DNA of 64,000 nucleotides from Aquimonas sp964586455 (GTDB lineage: Bacteria; Pseudomonadota; Gammaproteobacteria; Xanthomonadales; Xanthomonadaceae). The notes under the pieces are model-generated. The model was not told the DNA's origin. It did not search any database and saw only the letters and a program-made list of their open reading frames with translations. The position numbers and the translations under genes were made by a program. Below, one piece after another: positions 33,570 through 44,700 of this stretch. The stretch is from contig CAZPHV010000007.1 of the NCBI GenBank assembly GCA_964586455.1, forward strand, positions 1 through 64,000, read 5' to 3'. Position 1 is the stretch's first letter; every line of letters starts with the position of its first letter.

Positions 33570-35729
33570 TCAGCTGCGCCGACGCGGCCGGTACTCCGAC
33601 AGCGAATCGACCAGACTGTCCAGTCGCGGCTCGATCGATTCCATGGCCTTGATCTGCGCGTTCAAGGTGGTGAAGTCGACCTTCTCGCGCCAGCCCGCGC
33701 CCAGCGGACGCTGATCGCCCACAGCATAGGCGCGCACGCCGAGTTGGACCGAATACAGGGTCGAACTCTGGCCGTAGTACTGCAGCTCCTGCGAGCCGAT
33801 CGGTTCGGCACGCACCACCACGACCGCAGCGGCCTGACGGCGGATCTGGCGGAACAGCTGCGGCAGCGAGGCAGTGCTGTCAACGTCCAGCAGATCGCTG
33901 TCGACCACGTCGAAGCCGAGTCGGATCAACTGCTCCTCGATGCGCTGACGGGCCGGGCCGGTGATCGCGGAATCGCCCATGGCGACGACTGCGATGCGCG
34001 GCGGCGGCGGCGGTACCTGGGTGCGCGGCGGCTCGGCGCTGGCGATCTGCACGGCCTTCGAGCCCGTCGCTGCTGCGGGCGCGGTTGTGGGCGTGGTTGC
34101 GGGCGCAGACGCGCCCGTCGCAGCGTTCGATGCCACTGTCGCGGTCGAAACTGTCGCAGCGGCCGGCGCCGTTGCCGTCGGTGTGCTGGCGACAGTGGAC
34201 GCAGTGCCCGAGCCCTCGGTTTCCACCGCGAGCATGGCGGCTACCGGCGCTGCGCCTGTGGCCGCGGTCGTCTGCGCGCCGTCCGGTGTCGCCGGTGTCG
34301 CCGGTGTCTGCACATCGATGGACGTATTCGCAGACGCTCCCGAGGCCGCGGTATCGGCGGCGATCAGCGCGGCGTTGCCGGCCGAGGTGTCGTTGCTGGC
34401 CACCGGCGTCACCACCGGGGTGGACGCGCTGTCCGGCGCCACACCGGCGCTGCTGGGCGACGCGACGCTGCCACTGATCGGATTGCTGGCACGGCCTGCC
34501 GCCACGCCGTCGGAATAGCTGCTGCCGACCACGCCGTCGTAGAAACCGCTGACCAGATTCGTCAGCGGCACCCGGAAGGCGAACACGCTGCCTGCCACCA
34601 GCAGGGCCAGCGCGGCGGCGATGCCGATCGCGAGCTTGCCGCCGCCGCTGCGCTTCTGGGATTCCAGCACCGAGGGCCGCCCCTGGGTGCGGGCACGGGT
34701 CGCTGCGTCGACTTCTGCGACCGCGGCAGCCGCGACCGGCACGGCTGGCGGCACGGACGCCGGAGCAGGCGTGGCGCCAACGCCTGCGGCGCTGACCACG
34801 GGTGGCGGCGTGGGCGCACGCCGCGGCTGCGAGGCCGGGGTCGGTGCGCCGATCACGGTGGCGTCAGAAATCGCCGCCCTCGCGGTCGGCAGCTTGAGTG
34901 CACCGGTCTGGGCGACCAAGGGATGCGCCTGCAGGGCCGCGGCGAGGTCGTGGCAGTTCTGGAAGCGGTCGGGCGGGTCCTTGGCCAGCATCTTGGCGAG
35001 AATGGCCGCGGCCTGCGAATCGACCGCATCATTCAGCTGACGAACGTCCGGAATATCGGCCTTGACCACCTCGAGCATCAAGCCCAGCGGGCTTTCGTCG
35101 GAGAACGGGGTCTTGCCGCTCAGCATCTCGAACAGAACGATGCCCAGCGAGAACACGTCCGAGCGCTGATCGACCGGCTTGCCCAGGCAGACCTCGGGCG
35201 AGAGATAGCCGGGCGTGCCGACAAATTCGCCGGTGCTGGTGAGCTTCTTCGAGAAATCCTGGGTGGCCAGCGCGATGCCGAAGTCGGCGATCTTGACCTG
35301 GCCGCGGCTGGACAGCATCAGGTTGCCCGGCTTGATGTCGCGGTGGATCACGCCAGCATCGTGCGCGGTGGCGAGGCCCTGCGCAGTCTGGTGCAGGATC
35401 TTCAGCGCCACTTCCGGCTGCAGGCGGCCTTCGCGCTTCAGCAGGCCCGACAGGGAGTCGCCCTCGACGAACTCCATCACGAAGAAGGGCTGGCCGTTCT
35501 CCTGGCCGATGAAGTAGATCTGGATGATGTGCGGGTCATTCAGCGCCGCCATCGAGCGCGCTTCGCGCAGGAACCGCTCGACCAGCTGCGGGTCGTGCGC
35601 CAGCGAAGGCGAGAGCTCTTTGATCGCGACGAAACGGTTCAGCGCCGGCTCGAAGCCTTTGTAAACGACGCCCATGCCGCCGCGGCCCAGCTCCGCAACG
35701 ATCTCATAGTGGCCGAGGTGGGTCTTCAT
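33570..35729 (-). CDS. Membrane-anchored serine/threonine protein kinase
   Basis: 719 aa from the ATG at 35729, which has a near-ideal AGGAGG 6-7 nt upstream. The kinase domain (about residues 8-270) has the Gly-rich loop 'LGRGGMGVVYKG', catalytic lysine K37 ('VAIKEL'), 'HRDIKPGN' and 'DFGIAL'. A juxtamembrane Ala/Pro-rich linker follows, then one membrane segment ('LAIGIAAALALLVAGSVFAF'), a very Ala/Thr/Ser-rich low-complexity stretch, and a folded extracytoplasmic domain of about 130 residues starting near 'RIAVVAMGDSAITGPARQRI' and resembling a DUF4384/LPP20-like or TolB-amino-terminal-like stress sensor, though this match is only visual. It would phosphorylate cytoplasmic targets in response to an envelope signal. 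Confidence 0.9.
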   Translation of the reverse strand: MKTHLGHYEIVAELGRGGMGVVYKGFEPALNRFVAIKELSPSLAHDPQLVERFLREARSMAALNDPHIIQIYFIGQENGQPFFVMEFVEGDSLSGLLKREGRLQPEVALKILHQTAQGLATAHDAGVIHRDIKPGNLMLSSRGQVKIADFGIALATQDFSKKLTSTGEFVGTPGYLSPEVCLGKPVDQRSDVFSLGIVLFEMLSGKTPFSDESPLGLMLEVVKADIPDVRQLNDAVDSQAAAILAKMLAKDPPDRFQNCHDLAAALQAHPLVAQTGALKLPTARAAISDATVIGAPTPASQPRRAPTPPPVVSAAGVGATPAPASVPPAVPVAAAAVAEVDAATRARTQGRPSVLESQKRSGGGKLAIGIAAALALLVAGSVFAFRVPLTNLVSGFYDGVVGSSYSDGVAAGRASNPISGSVASPSSAGVAPDSASTPVVTPVASNDTSAGNAALIAADTAASGASANTSIDVQTPATPATPDGAQTTAATGAAPVAAMLAVETEGSGTASTVASTPTATAPAAATVSTATVASNAATGASAPATTPTTAPAAATGSKAVQIASAEPPRTQVPPPPPRIAVVAMGDSAITGPARQRIEEQLIRLGFDVVDSDLLDVDSTASLPQLFRQIRRQAAAVVVVRAEPIGSQELQYYGQSSTLYSVQLGVRAYAVGDQRPLGAGWREKVDFTTLNAQIKAMESIEPRLDSLVDSLSEYRPRRRS

Positions 35730-35937
35730 GGTCGCCTCCTGGGGCGACGGAGTGGTGACGGTCATCCTAGCACCGGCCTTTGCGCGCTGGCCCCGCGGGG
35801 TGCGGGCCTTGTGCTGGGTAGTACGAAGTCCGGCGGCCGGGCGCGACATTGGCGCCGCGAGGGTTGGCGGCAGTTCATGTTCGGGCGAGCCGCGGCGGAG
35901 CGCCTACAATCGCGCATCCCACGTTCCGGAGCCCCCC

Positions 35938-36426
35938 ATGGAAGCCAAGACCACCGACCTCTGCGACACCCACGGCGACGCACTGCGCGTGATGGAAGAG
36001 CCTTTGTCCGACTTCGGCGGCCTGATCGCCTTCGCCGGCCCGGTGCATACGATCCGCGCCTACGAGGACAACAGCCTGGTGCGCGCGGCACTGTCCGAAC
36101 CCGGCCAGGGCCGGGTGCTGGTGGTCGACGCCGGCGGCTCGCTGAAGCGCGCGATGCTGGGCGACGAGCTGGCAGCGCTGGCGGTCAAGAACGATTGGGA
36201 AGGCATCCTGATCTTCGGCTGTGTGCGCGATTCGGCGGCATTGGCTGAGCTTGAAATCGGCATCAAGGCGCTGGGCACCTGCCCGCGCAAGACCGACAAG
36301 AGCGGCCAGGGCCTGCGCGACGTGCCGGTGCGCATCGGCGGCATCGACATCCGCCCCGGCGATTACCTGTATGCCGACGAAGACGGCATAGTGGTGTCGG
36401 CGAAGCGGCTGCAGGAAGTCGGCTGA
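35938..36426 (+). CDS. rraA: Regulator of ribonuclease E activity A
   Basis: 162 aa, matching the E. coli RraA length of 161. GGAG lies about 6 nt before the ATG. Conserved stretches include 'TTDLCDTHGDALRVMEEPL', 'GRVLVVDAGGSLKRAMLGDE' and 'NDWEGILIFGCVRDSAALAE', ending 'GIDIRPGDYLYADEDGIVVS'. RraA forms a trimeric ring that binds RNase E and inhibits its processing activity; some members of the same fold are aldolases, but the closeness to RraA in length and sequence favours the regulator. Its promoter must lie in the 208 bp shared with the divergent kinase gene. Confidence 0.93.
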   Translation: MEAKTTDLCDTHGDALRVMEEPLSDFGGLIAFAGPVHTIRAYEDNSLVRAALSEPGQGRVLVVDAGGSLKRAMLGDELAALAVKNDWEGILIFGCVRDSAALAELEIGIKALGTCPRKTDKSGQGLRDVPVRIGGIDIRPGDYLYADEDGIVVSAKRLQEVG

Positions 36427-36504
36427 GCCACTGATCGGACGAAGCCGGGCATCTGCGTCCGAATCCGGCGAGTGTTGCGGCCCTCGCGGCGCTAGCCTGT
36501 CGCC

Positions 36505-37983
36505 ATGCCGCCCGTCCAACTGCCCACCGAAGCCATCTGTGAACAGGCCCGTCTTTCGCGCGATGCGCGTTTTGACGGGCTGTTCTTCACCGCGGTGCGC
36601 TCGACCGGCATCTACTGCCGTCCGGTCTGCCCGGCGCCGGCGCCGAAACCGCGCAACGTGCACTACTTCGCCACCGCGGCCGCCGCAGAAGGCGCGGGCT
36701 ATCGGCCCTGCCTGCGCTGCCGTCCCGAGTTGTCCCCCGCCGCCGGGCCGTGGCGGCGCGCCGAGGCGGTGCTGGGACGCGCGCTGCGGCTGATCGAGCA
36801 AGGCGCACTGGAACACGCCGGGGTGCCCGCGCTGGCGGCGCGCCTGCATGTCGGCGAACGCCAGCTAAGGCGTTTGTTTGCTGCTGAGATCGGGGTCTCG
36901 CCGCTGCAGGTGGAAGCGACCCGCCGCCTGCTGTTCGCCAAGCAGTTGCTCAGCGAGACCGCGCTGCCGATCACCGAAGTCGCTCTGGCGGCCGGCTTCG
37001 CCAGCCTGCGCCGTTTCAACGCCACCTTCCTGCAGGCCTACGGGCTGGCGCCCAGCCGTCTGCGTCGCACGCATGACAGTGCTGCGCCCAGCGCGTCGTC
37101 GAGGCAACTCGTCCTGCGCCTGAACTTCCGACCGCCCTACGACTTCGAGGCCCTGCTCGACTTCCTGCGCGGGCGTGCGCTGGACGGTCTCGAACGCGTG
37201 GATGCCGACAGCTATGCGCGCGCCATCGAGTGTGCGCCGGCCGCACGGCTGCGCGTGTCGCGCTGGCCGGGCGCGACTGATTCGCTAAGGCTGGAACTGC
37301 AGAGCGTGCCCGCCAGCCGACTGCGCGACGTCGTGCAGCGCGTGCGGCGCATGTTCGACCTCGACGCCGAACCCGCCGCGGTCGAAGCGGTGCTGTCTCG
37401 CGACCCGCGTCTGGCGCCGCTGCTGCAACAACGCCCGGGCCTGCGCCTGCCCAGCGGCTGGGATGGCTTCGAGATCGCGGTGCGCGCGGTGATCGGCCAG
37501 CAGATCAGCGTCGCGGGCGCACGCACGCTGACCCAGCGCCTGCTGATCCGCTGTGGGCGCCCGCTGACCGCGCTATCGTCAACGCACGGCTTCGAACGCC
37601 TGTTCCCGACTCCCGCCGAACTGCGCGACGCGGATCTCGATGGGCTCGGGCTCACCGGCGCGCGCCAGCGAACCTTGCGAGCCTTGGCGCAGGCCGTGCT
37701 GGAGGGCGCGCTCGACTTTGAACCCAGCCAGGCGCTGGACGCGTTCGTCGCGCGCTGTACCGCCCTGCCCGGCATCGGCCCCTGGACCGCGCACTACCTC
37801 GCCCTGCGCGCACTCGGCCAGCCGGATGCCCTGCCCAGTGGCGACCTGGTGCTGCAGAAAACCCTGCCGACCGACGGCAGCCGGATCAGCGCCGCCGCAC
37901 TCGAGTCGCATGCGCAGGCATGGCGGCCCTGGCGCAGCTATGCGGTCATGCATCTGTGGCGGGCCGCCGCCGAAGGAGAATGA
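36505..37983 (+). CDS. alkA: Ada-type zinc domain / AraC / AlkA fusion: adaptive-response 3-methyladenine DNA glycosylase
   Basis: 492 aa. Residues 1-75 are the Ada metal-binding domain with all four cysteines at the E. coli Ada numbers (C38, C42, C69, C72: 'GIYCRPVC', 'RPCLRC'); C38 is the methyl-phosphotriester acceptor. Residues about 85-185 are an AraC-type DNA-binding region ('LARLHVGERQLRRLFAAEI' pattern). The rest is AlkA: N-terminal domain and HhH-GPD glycosylase with 'LPGIGPWTA', the expected catalytic Asp (D447 in 'SGDLVL') and 'WRPWRSYAVMHLW'. It could sense alkylated DNA, activate its own operon and remove 3-alkylpurines. ogt starts 1 bp after the stop. Confidence 0.93.
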   Translation: MPPVQLPTEAICEQARLSRDARFDGLFFTAVRSTGIYCRPVCPAPAPKPRNVHYFATAAAAEGAGYRPCLRCRPELSPAAGPWRRAEAVLGRALRLIEQGALEHAGVPALAARLHVGERQLRRLFAAEIGVSPLQVEATRRLLFAKQLLSETALPITEVALAAGFASLRRFNATFLQAYGLAPSRLRRTHDSAAPSASSRQLVLRLNFRPPYDFEALLDFLRGRALDGLERVDADSYARAIECAPAARLRVSRWPGATDSLRLELQSVPASRLRDVVQRVRRMFDLDAEPAAVEAVLSRDPRLAPLLQQRPGLRLPSGWDGFEIAVRAVIGQQISVAGARTLTQRLLIRCGRPLTALSSTHGFERLFPTPAELRDADLDGLGLTGARQRTLRALAQAVLEGALDFEPSQALDAFVARCTALPGIGPWTAHYLALRALGQPDALPSGDLVLQKTLPTDGSRISAAALESHAQAWRPWRSYAVMHLWRAAAEGE

Positions 37984-37984
37984 A

Positions 37985-38476
37985 ATGGACATCCGCTGTA
38001 TCCAGATCGACAGCCCGATCGGCCCACTGACCCTCGCTGCTGGCCCCGAGGCATTGTTTGCCATCGAGTTCACGAGCAATCGCCACCCTCGCGATCGCGC
38101 GGACTGGCTGCCCGCCGAATCGCCCTTGCTGGCGCAGGCCGCAGTGCAGCTGCAGGAGTACTTCGACGGCCGCCGCCAGGTGTTCGATCTACCCCTGGCT
38201 CCGCGCGGCACGGACTTTCAACTCTCCGCCTGGAACGCTCTGGCCGCGATTCCCTTCGGTCAGACCCGCAGCTATGCCGAACAGGCGGCGGCGCTTGGCC
38301 GCCCCACCGCGACGCGCGCGGTCGGCGCCGCCAACGGCCGCAATCCGTTACCGATCGTGCTTCCTTGCCATCGGGTGATTGGCGCCAACGGCGCACTGAC
38401 CGGTTTCGGCGGCGGCATCGAGGTCAAGCGCTGGCTGCTGGCGCATGAGGCGGCAACCCGATTCACCTTGGCTTGA
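37985..38476 (+). CDS. ogt: Methylated-DNA-[protein]-cysteine S-methyltransferase
   Basis: 163 aa from the ATG at 37985, with GGAG in the last codons of the preceding gene, so the two are translationally coupled. The acceptor motif 'VLPCHRVIGANG' (C128) is intact and the winged-helix stretch 'IPFGQTRSYAEQAAALGRP' precedes it. The protein removes methyl groups from O6-methylguanine (and O4-methylthymine) by irreversible transfer to its own cysteine. With the Ada-AlkA fusion upstream it forms a two-gene alkylation-repair operon that together covers the functions of E. coli Ada, AlkA and Ogt. Confidence 0.95.
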   Translation: MDIRCIQIDSPIGPLTLAAGPEALFAIEFTSNRHPRDRADWLPAESPLLAQAAVQLQEYFDGRRQVFDLPLAPRGTDFQLSAWNALAAIPFGQTRSYAEQAAALGRPTATRAVGAANGRNPLPIVLPCHRVIGANGALTGFGGGIEVKRWLLAHEAATRFTLA

Positions 38477-38691
38477 GCGCTGGAGAAGCACGGGTTTGGC
38501 GAGCTTTGCAGAGATGGCGCGCCCGCGAATGCGGCGCGCGGATCCTTGATTCGGCAGAAGTGAATCCGGCGAAGCGTTCCCGCAACGCGCTGCACCGCAA
38601 CGGCACCCCTCAGCTGCGGCGCGGCGGCGGCCCGTCGTCTTGAGTTGCGCAGCCGGGCCGCGACATCGCCGCCAGCGACGCGGCGAAGGCC

Positions 38692-38763
38692 AGCTGCGCG
38701 AAGCGCGAAGGCTTCGCGCTCAAGCTCGCGCCTCAAGGGATCGGCGGCGCCGATCCCTTGAGG
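38692..38763. terminator. Two strong hairpins downstream of the giant Calx-beta gene
   Basis: AGCGCGAAG-G-CTTCGCGCT near 38702-38720, and a 15-bp perfect stem CCTCAAGGGATCGGC/GCCGATCCCTTGAGG with a GGC loop at 38731-38763, a few bases past the minus-strand stop at 38771. There is no T tract, so this may stabilise the mRNA end or cooperate with Rho instead of being a classical terminator. It could also serve ogt from the other side. Confidence 0.6.
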
Positions 38764-38770
38764 CAAGCGT

Positions 38771-41700
38771 TCACGCCTCGCGACGCACCGCCACGGCGGC
38801 GAAACCGAACAGCCCCAGCATCAGCACGATCAGGCTCCACATGCTGACTGCGTTGACTGCGGTCGGCGGCACCAGCGATCCGGCGAGATTGAACGTGAGC
38901 ACCTGCGGCGAGCCCGCGACCGTGCAGCTCAGGGTGCCGGTGTAACTGCCCGCAACAGTCGAACCGAGGCCAATGTTGACCGCTGCACTGCCGCCCGCCG
39001 GGATCGAGAACGCCAGCGGCGTCGCGGTGAAGGGAAGGGACGGCGCGGTGCAAGCCAGCGCTACCGCGATCGGATTCGGATTGCTCACGGTGATCGGCGT
39101 CGTCGCGGTGCTGCCGCCCGCCACGCCATTGACGTTCACTGTGCTGCCGACGGCGGGTGCCGAGCTCAGGGGCAGCAGGGTCCCTGCAGGGCAGGACAAC
39201 GGCCACTCGCGCGGCACCGCTGAAGCAGTGCCGCGGGTCTCGTTGCAGGTCAAGGTCGCGGTCTGGATCGTCGTGGCCGCGCTGCAGGTCAGGGCGATGT
39301 TCTGCGGCGTCACGGTGTCACCCACGAAACTCAGGCTGATCGCCGCAGCGCCGGCAAAGCTGCCGGGGTTGACGCCTCCCAGCGAGCAGCTGTTGATCGT
39401 CGTGGTCGCGGCTGGACCCGAGTCGTCACCGCCCGAGGGTGTCGCCACGATCGTGCCGCTGCCGAACGTGCCGATCGACGTGACCCCGCTGAAGTCGACC
39501 GTCATGCCCGTGCTCGGGGCATAGGCGATTTCAGGCGCGACAATCACAACCGTGTGCGGCTCGGTATCGCTGCTGGCAGCGAAGGCGGGGCTGTCCGGGG
39601 TATAGCGTGCGGTCAGGGTCTTGATGCCCGGGGTGGTGCTCGTGATCGCACAGCTCGCGCTGCTCGCCGGCGGCGTGCCGGCGAGCAGGGTCACCGGGCC
39701 GCAGCTGGCACCCTCGCCATCGTCCACCGTCACCGTGCCCGTCGGTGCCAGGGTCTGGCCGCGAACGGTGACCTGCACCGTATAGGGCGCATTGACCCCG
39801 CTCGGATCGGGCTCATCGCTGGTGATTTCGGTCGTGGTTGGCTGCTGATCGTCATCCTGCAGCGTGGCGGTCGCACTCAGAGCACCCGGCGAGGCATTGT
39901 TCACCGCCGTCAGGTTCAGAGTGAAGCTCTCATCGCCTTCGTACACGGTGTCGCCATTGATGGTGACCGGGATGGTCACGCTGGTTTCGCCGGCTGGGAT
40001 GGTCAGCGACCCTGCGGCCACTGCGACGAAGTCGGCGTTCGGGCCGGTCGAGATCGCCGTGCCATCGGCGGTGGCGCGGGTGAAGCTGACATCGCGGCCC
40101 GACACCGGGCTCAGAGTGACCGTGAAGGTGAGCGTGTTGACCGCATCGCCTTCGGGCTGGGCGACATTGGCCACGCTCAGCACCGGAACAGCATCGTCGT
40201 CCTCGATGGTGCCGGTTGCAGTCGCCGCTCCCAGCGTGACCGCACCCGTCGCCACCAGATTGCTCAAGCTCAGGGTGAACTGCTCGTCGTCCTCATTCAG
40301 GGCGTCGTTGTTGATGGTCACGTTCACCGTCTGCGCCGTCGTGCTGTTGGCCGGGAAGCTCACGGTGCCACCGCTGATCGGGGTGAAGTCGGCGGCCGTT
40401 GCGGTGCCATTGGTCGAGTTCACCGTGAGCGTCACGCCCGAGGCCACCGGGTTCGACAGCGTGACCGTGAAAGCCATCGGCGTGATGGCTTCCGACTGAC
40501 TGACGCTGATCGGCGCGAAGCCCACCGTGGCCGAGTCGTTGTCGGTGATGGTGTAGGTGTTGGACGCCGTGGTCGTCGCCGAGCCCGACGCGATGCTCAG
40601 GGCAAGCTCGAAGTCTTCGACCCCTTCGACCAGGGGATCGTCCACCACGGTGACCGAGTGCGTCATGACGACGGTGTCGTGTGTTGAGCCCGCCGGGAAG
40701 CTCGCCTGCGCGGTGGTGATGCTCACATCGTCGACGCTGGCGCTCAGAGGCGTGAAGCCGAGGTCGACCACGACGGGGGCTGCGATGCTGCCACCCGGCG
40801 CGCCGTTGGCGGTGACTCTGAGCGTCATGCCTGGCGAGAAGACTGCACCTTCAACCGTCGCGAAACCGGCGCTGGAGAAGATGACTTCCGCGGTGTCGTT
40901 GTCGGTGATGTTGACGTTCACGTCGACCGGGTCGATGGCGCTGTAGGTCGCATCCGCCGAAGAAACCGTGTGCTCGATCAGCGCGGTGTGCGTCCCCTCG
41001 ACGACGGTGTCGTTGACCGCGCGCACCGTGATCGTACGCGGGGTGTTCCAGTTGGCCGAAGTGAAGGTCAGGGTGCCCGGCGCCGGGGTGAAGTTGACCC
41101 CATCGGTGCTCAATTCGATCTGCGTGTCGTAGCCCAACTGCACGCTCACGTCGGCGGTCGGTTGGCTCGCCAGGGCGATGGTGTAGCTGTCCTGCGCGCC
41201 GCCCTCAGTGACGTCGGTGCTGCCGGCGGATTCAGTGACGATGAACCCCGCCGTATCGTTGTCGACGATGGTGACGAAGGTGCTGGCGTTGCCGAAGAGG
41301 ATGTCCGGCGCAGCAGCCGAGGCATCAAGGAAGATGACGAAGTCTTCGTCAGCCTCATCGATGGCGTCGTCCACGATGCCGACGGTGATGCCCTGCGTTG
41401 CGCCACTGACTGCGCCTGCCGCGAAGCTCACGCTGCCCGCGCCGACAGTGAAGTCCTCCGGTTCGGTCGCCGTGACCTCGGTGTAGAGAATTGGGATGAC
41501 GAATGCGTTCTGGATGCCCGCCGTCCCCGTGCCGGTGCCGGTCACGGTCATCGTGACGGTTGAGGTATGCGTCCCAGCCGATTCCGCGACCAAGACGGAG
41601 GCAGGGGCGAGAACGAAGCTGACCGTTTCGTCATCGACAATCGTGGCGGTGTGCGCGACGCCCGAAGTCACCGTGCCGCTGGCCGTGATGGTGCCGAAGC

Positions 41701-44700
41701 TGAGGCTGTAGTTCTCGTCGATCTCGTACACGAGGTCACTGACGATGGCAGTAGTGACGTTGAGCGCCGTCCCAGAGACCGTCCCAGCCGGGAATGTCAG
41801 ACTGCTGGTGGTCAGGGTGTAGTCGGCGGGGTTGGCTGCCGTCCCCGGCGTGTCGGTGATCTGGACAGTCACGGCGTTTTCGGTCGTGAAGGTCGCGCCG
41901 ACCGAGCCGCTGCCGGTGATGAGCAGCTCGACGGGGGTGGTGGCGTCTCCGACGCTCTCCGCGACGTTCTGCGAGAGGGGAGTGAAGGCAAGGCTGGCCG
42001 TCTCGTTGTCGGTGATGGTGACGACGTGTGTCCCGCTGACTGTGCCGGTGGCCGTCACCAGCGTGAAGCTGAGGGTGAAGGTCTCGTTGCCTTCCAGGAT
42101 GCGGTCATCGGTGATGCCGATGAGGATGGGCAGCGTACTGTTGTGCGCGCTGCCTGCCGGGAAGGTCACGCTCGTGGTGATGAGCGAGAAGTCACTCGCC
42201 TCGGCGCTGCCCAGCGCAGCATTGACGTTGGCGGTCATGTCCGAGGTGATCGTACCGCCCGGCGTGCCGTTGGTAATGATGCTCAGGCGAGCGTTGACGA
42301 GGTGCGTCCCATTCTCGGCGGTGGTGCTGCTGGCACTCGAGAAGGTGATCTCTCGGAGGTCGTTCTCGGTGATGCTGACCACCACGTCCGCCGGGTTGAT
42401 CAGGTTGTACAGCGGGTCAGTCGAGGACGCCGTCTGCACAATCAACGAGGTGTGCGGGTTGGCCTCGACCTGGGTGTCGTCCACCGCAACCACGTTGACG
42501 GTTTGCGCAGTGTTCCAGTTCGACGGCGCGAACGTGAGCGAGGTCGTACCGTCGGAGTCACCGTTGACCACGAGCTGCGCCGCATCGAACGCGATGTTGA
42601 TCGTCACGTCGGCGGTCGGCTGCGAGGTCAAGACCACGCTGTAGCTGTCGCTGGCGCCGCCTTCGGTCACCGCGGTGGCACCGCCCGACTCGGACACGGT
42701 GATGCCCGCGACGTCGTTGTCGATGATCGTCACGGTGTGGGTGCCGCTGGCCGTGACCGCGCCGGTCACCGCGCCGAACGCGAGGCTGAAGGTCTCGGGC
42801 CCCTCGCTCACCGGATCGTCCGCGATCGCGATGTTGATCGTTTGCGTGCTGGAGTTCAGTGCAGCTGCGGGGAAGCTGATGCTGGCGTCGGTCAACGTGT
42901 AGTCCGCAGGAGTCGAGGCAGTGCCAGGCGTCTGTTCGATGGCGACGGTCACCGCGTCCTGCAGCGCGGGGGTCCCCGTGCCGACCGAAGTGATTGCGAG
43001 CGCGGCCTGGACGGTATGCGGCGTCGTGCCTTCCGGCGCGCTGCTGCTGGACGCAAGGAAGCTGACCGACGCCGACTCGTTGTCGGTGATCGTGAGGGTC
43101 TGGGCGGAACCCGTGACCAATGCGACTCCGGTCACCGCGCCAAGCGAGGCCGTGAAGCTTTCGGAGCCTTCAACCAGCACGTCGTCGTTGATGCTGACAT
43201 CCACGACTTCGCTGGCGCCGCCCACACTGCCTGCCGGGAAGGTCACCGTCACCGAGTTGGCGGCCCCGCCAATCGAGAAGTCGCCGGCCCCTGCCGCATA
43301 GGTGGCGGTGCCATCGGTCAGGTTCACTGCGACCGTCACCGCGTCAGACAGCGTGGCGCCGCCGGCCACGTTCAGGGTCACGCTCAGCGGAGTTGTACCA
43401 ATCGACTCAGCCACCGTGGCCCCGCCGGTCAGCGTGAGCGTCGCCGAGTTCGTATCGGTGATCGTGCCAGTGAAGGGGGTCGGCGCGACGCTGACGTTCA
43501 TGCCTGCGGGCACCGGATCGAGGGCGATTCCCAGCGTGTAGGTCTCGTTGCCTTCGACCAGCGCATCCGCGAGGTGCGGGATGATGATCGAGTTGCTCGC
43601 AAGATCAGTCACGTTGATGAACGCCAGCGGCCCGACGACGGTGCCCAGGTCAGCGGCGGCTGCCGTGACCACGTTGAGGTTGAGCGTATAGCTGAGGGTG
43701 CCTTCCAGAATCGGCGTGCCGCCGACGGGATCCGCGGTGATGTCGAGACGGATCGCGGTGCTGTTGTCCGTGCCTTCAGCGGCGCTGCCGGAGGTCGGAA
43801 CCCAGGCCAGGACAGCCGACTCGTTGTCGGCAATGCTGACCGTGATGGCATTGCTGCTGGTCGTGCCGTCCACTTCAGCGGTGATGCCCTGGTAGGCCGC
43901 ATCGGCGCTGGTAAAGGCGTGCACGAGATCGCCGCTGTGGTCGCCTTCCAGCGCGCGGTCGTTGTCCGCCGCGACCGTGATGGTCTGAGGGATGTTCCAG
44001 TTGGCGGTGGTGAAGCTGGTGTTGTACGTGCCATCGGTGTCGCCGTTCACCGTCAGCTCATTGGCCGGGAAGGTAATGGCGACGTTGACCGTGGCGCTGG
44101 GCTGGCTGTCCAACACGATCGTATAGGTGTCAGTCGTGCCGCTCTCGCTCACAGCGGTGCTGCCACCGCTCTGGGTGATGCCGACGCCGGCGGTGTCGTT
44201 GTCGGCAATCGAGACGTCCACCTCGGCCACCGCCAAGTTGTTGTAGAGCGGATCGCTGCTGACGGTGTCGGCGGTGACAAGAGTGACCGAATGCGGATCG
44301 GCCTCTTCGATCGCGTCATCGATCGCACCCACCGTCACCGTGACGCCGGCGATCGCGTTGGCGGGCGTCAGGGTCACGGTCTGCGGCGATGCACCGAAGC
44401 CGGAGCCGGTGTCGACTTGAACCTGCGCGCTCGGGAACGTCAGCGCGATCGTTACGTTGCTGCTCGGTGCCGTGCTCAGCCGCACCGTGAAGCTGTCGCT
44501 GGTGGAGCCGGTCTCGCTCACGCTGAGCGCGGTCGGGCTGAGGAAGACTTCCGGAGCCTGCTGGAATACGTAGACAACGCCGCTGGCGTTGACCGCGCTG
44601 TCCTGGACGGGTGAGCCCACCGCGTAGCTGCCGCCGGCCATCGCCAGGCTGGTGCCAAATTCGTCAAGCGCCGCAAGATCCGCCGGCTGCAAGAGATCGC

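Noticed and set aside
33744..36248. 834-codon plus-strand open frame across the kinase and rraA region
   Set aside because: Antisense to a clear kinase gene; composition is His/Arg-rich without domains, typical of the complementary frame of GC-rich coding DNA.
41567..44614. 1015-codon plus-strand open frame
   Set aside because: Antisense shadow of the Calx-beta gene; no start signal or recognisable domain.
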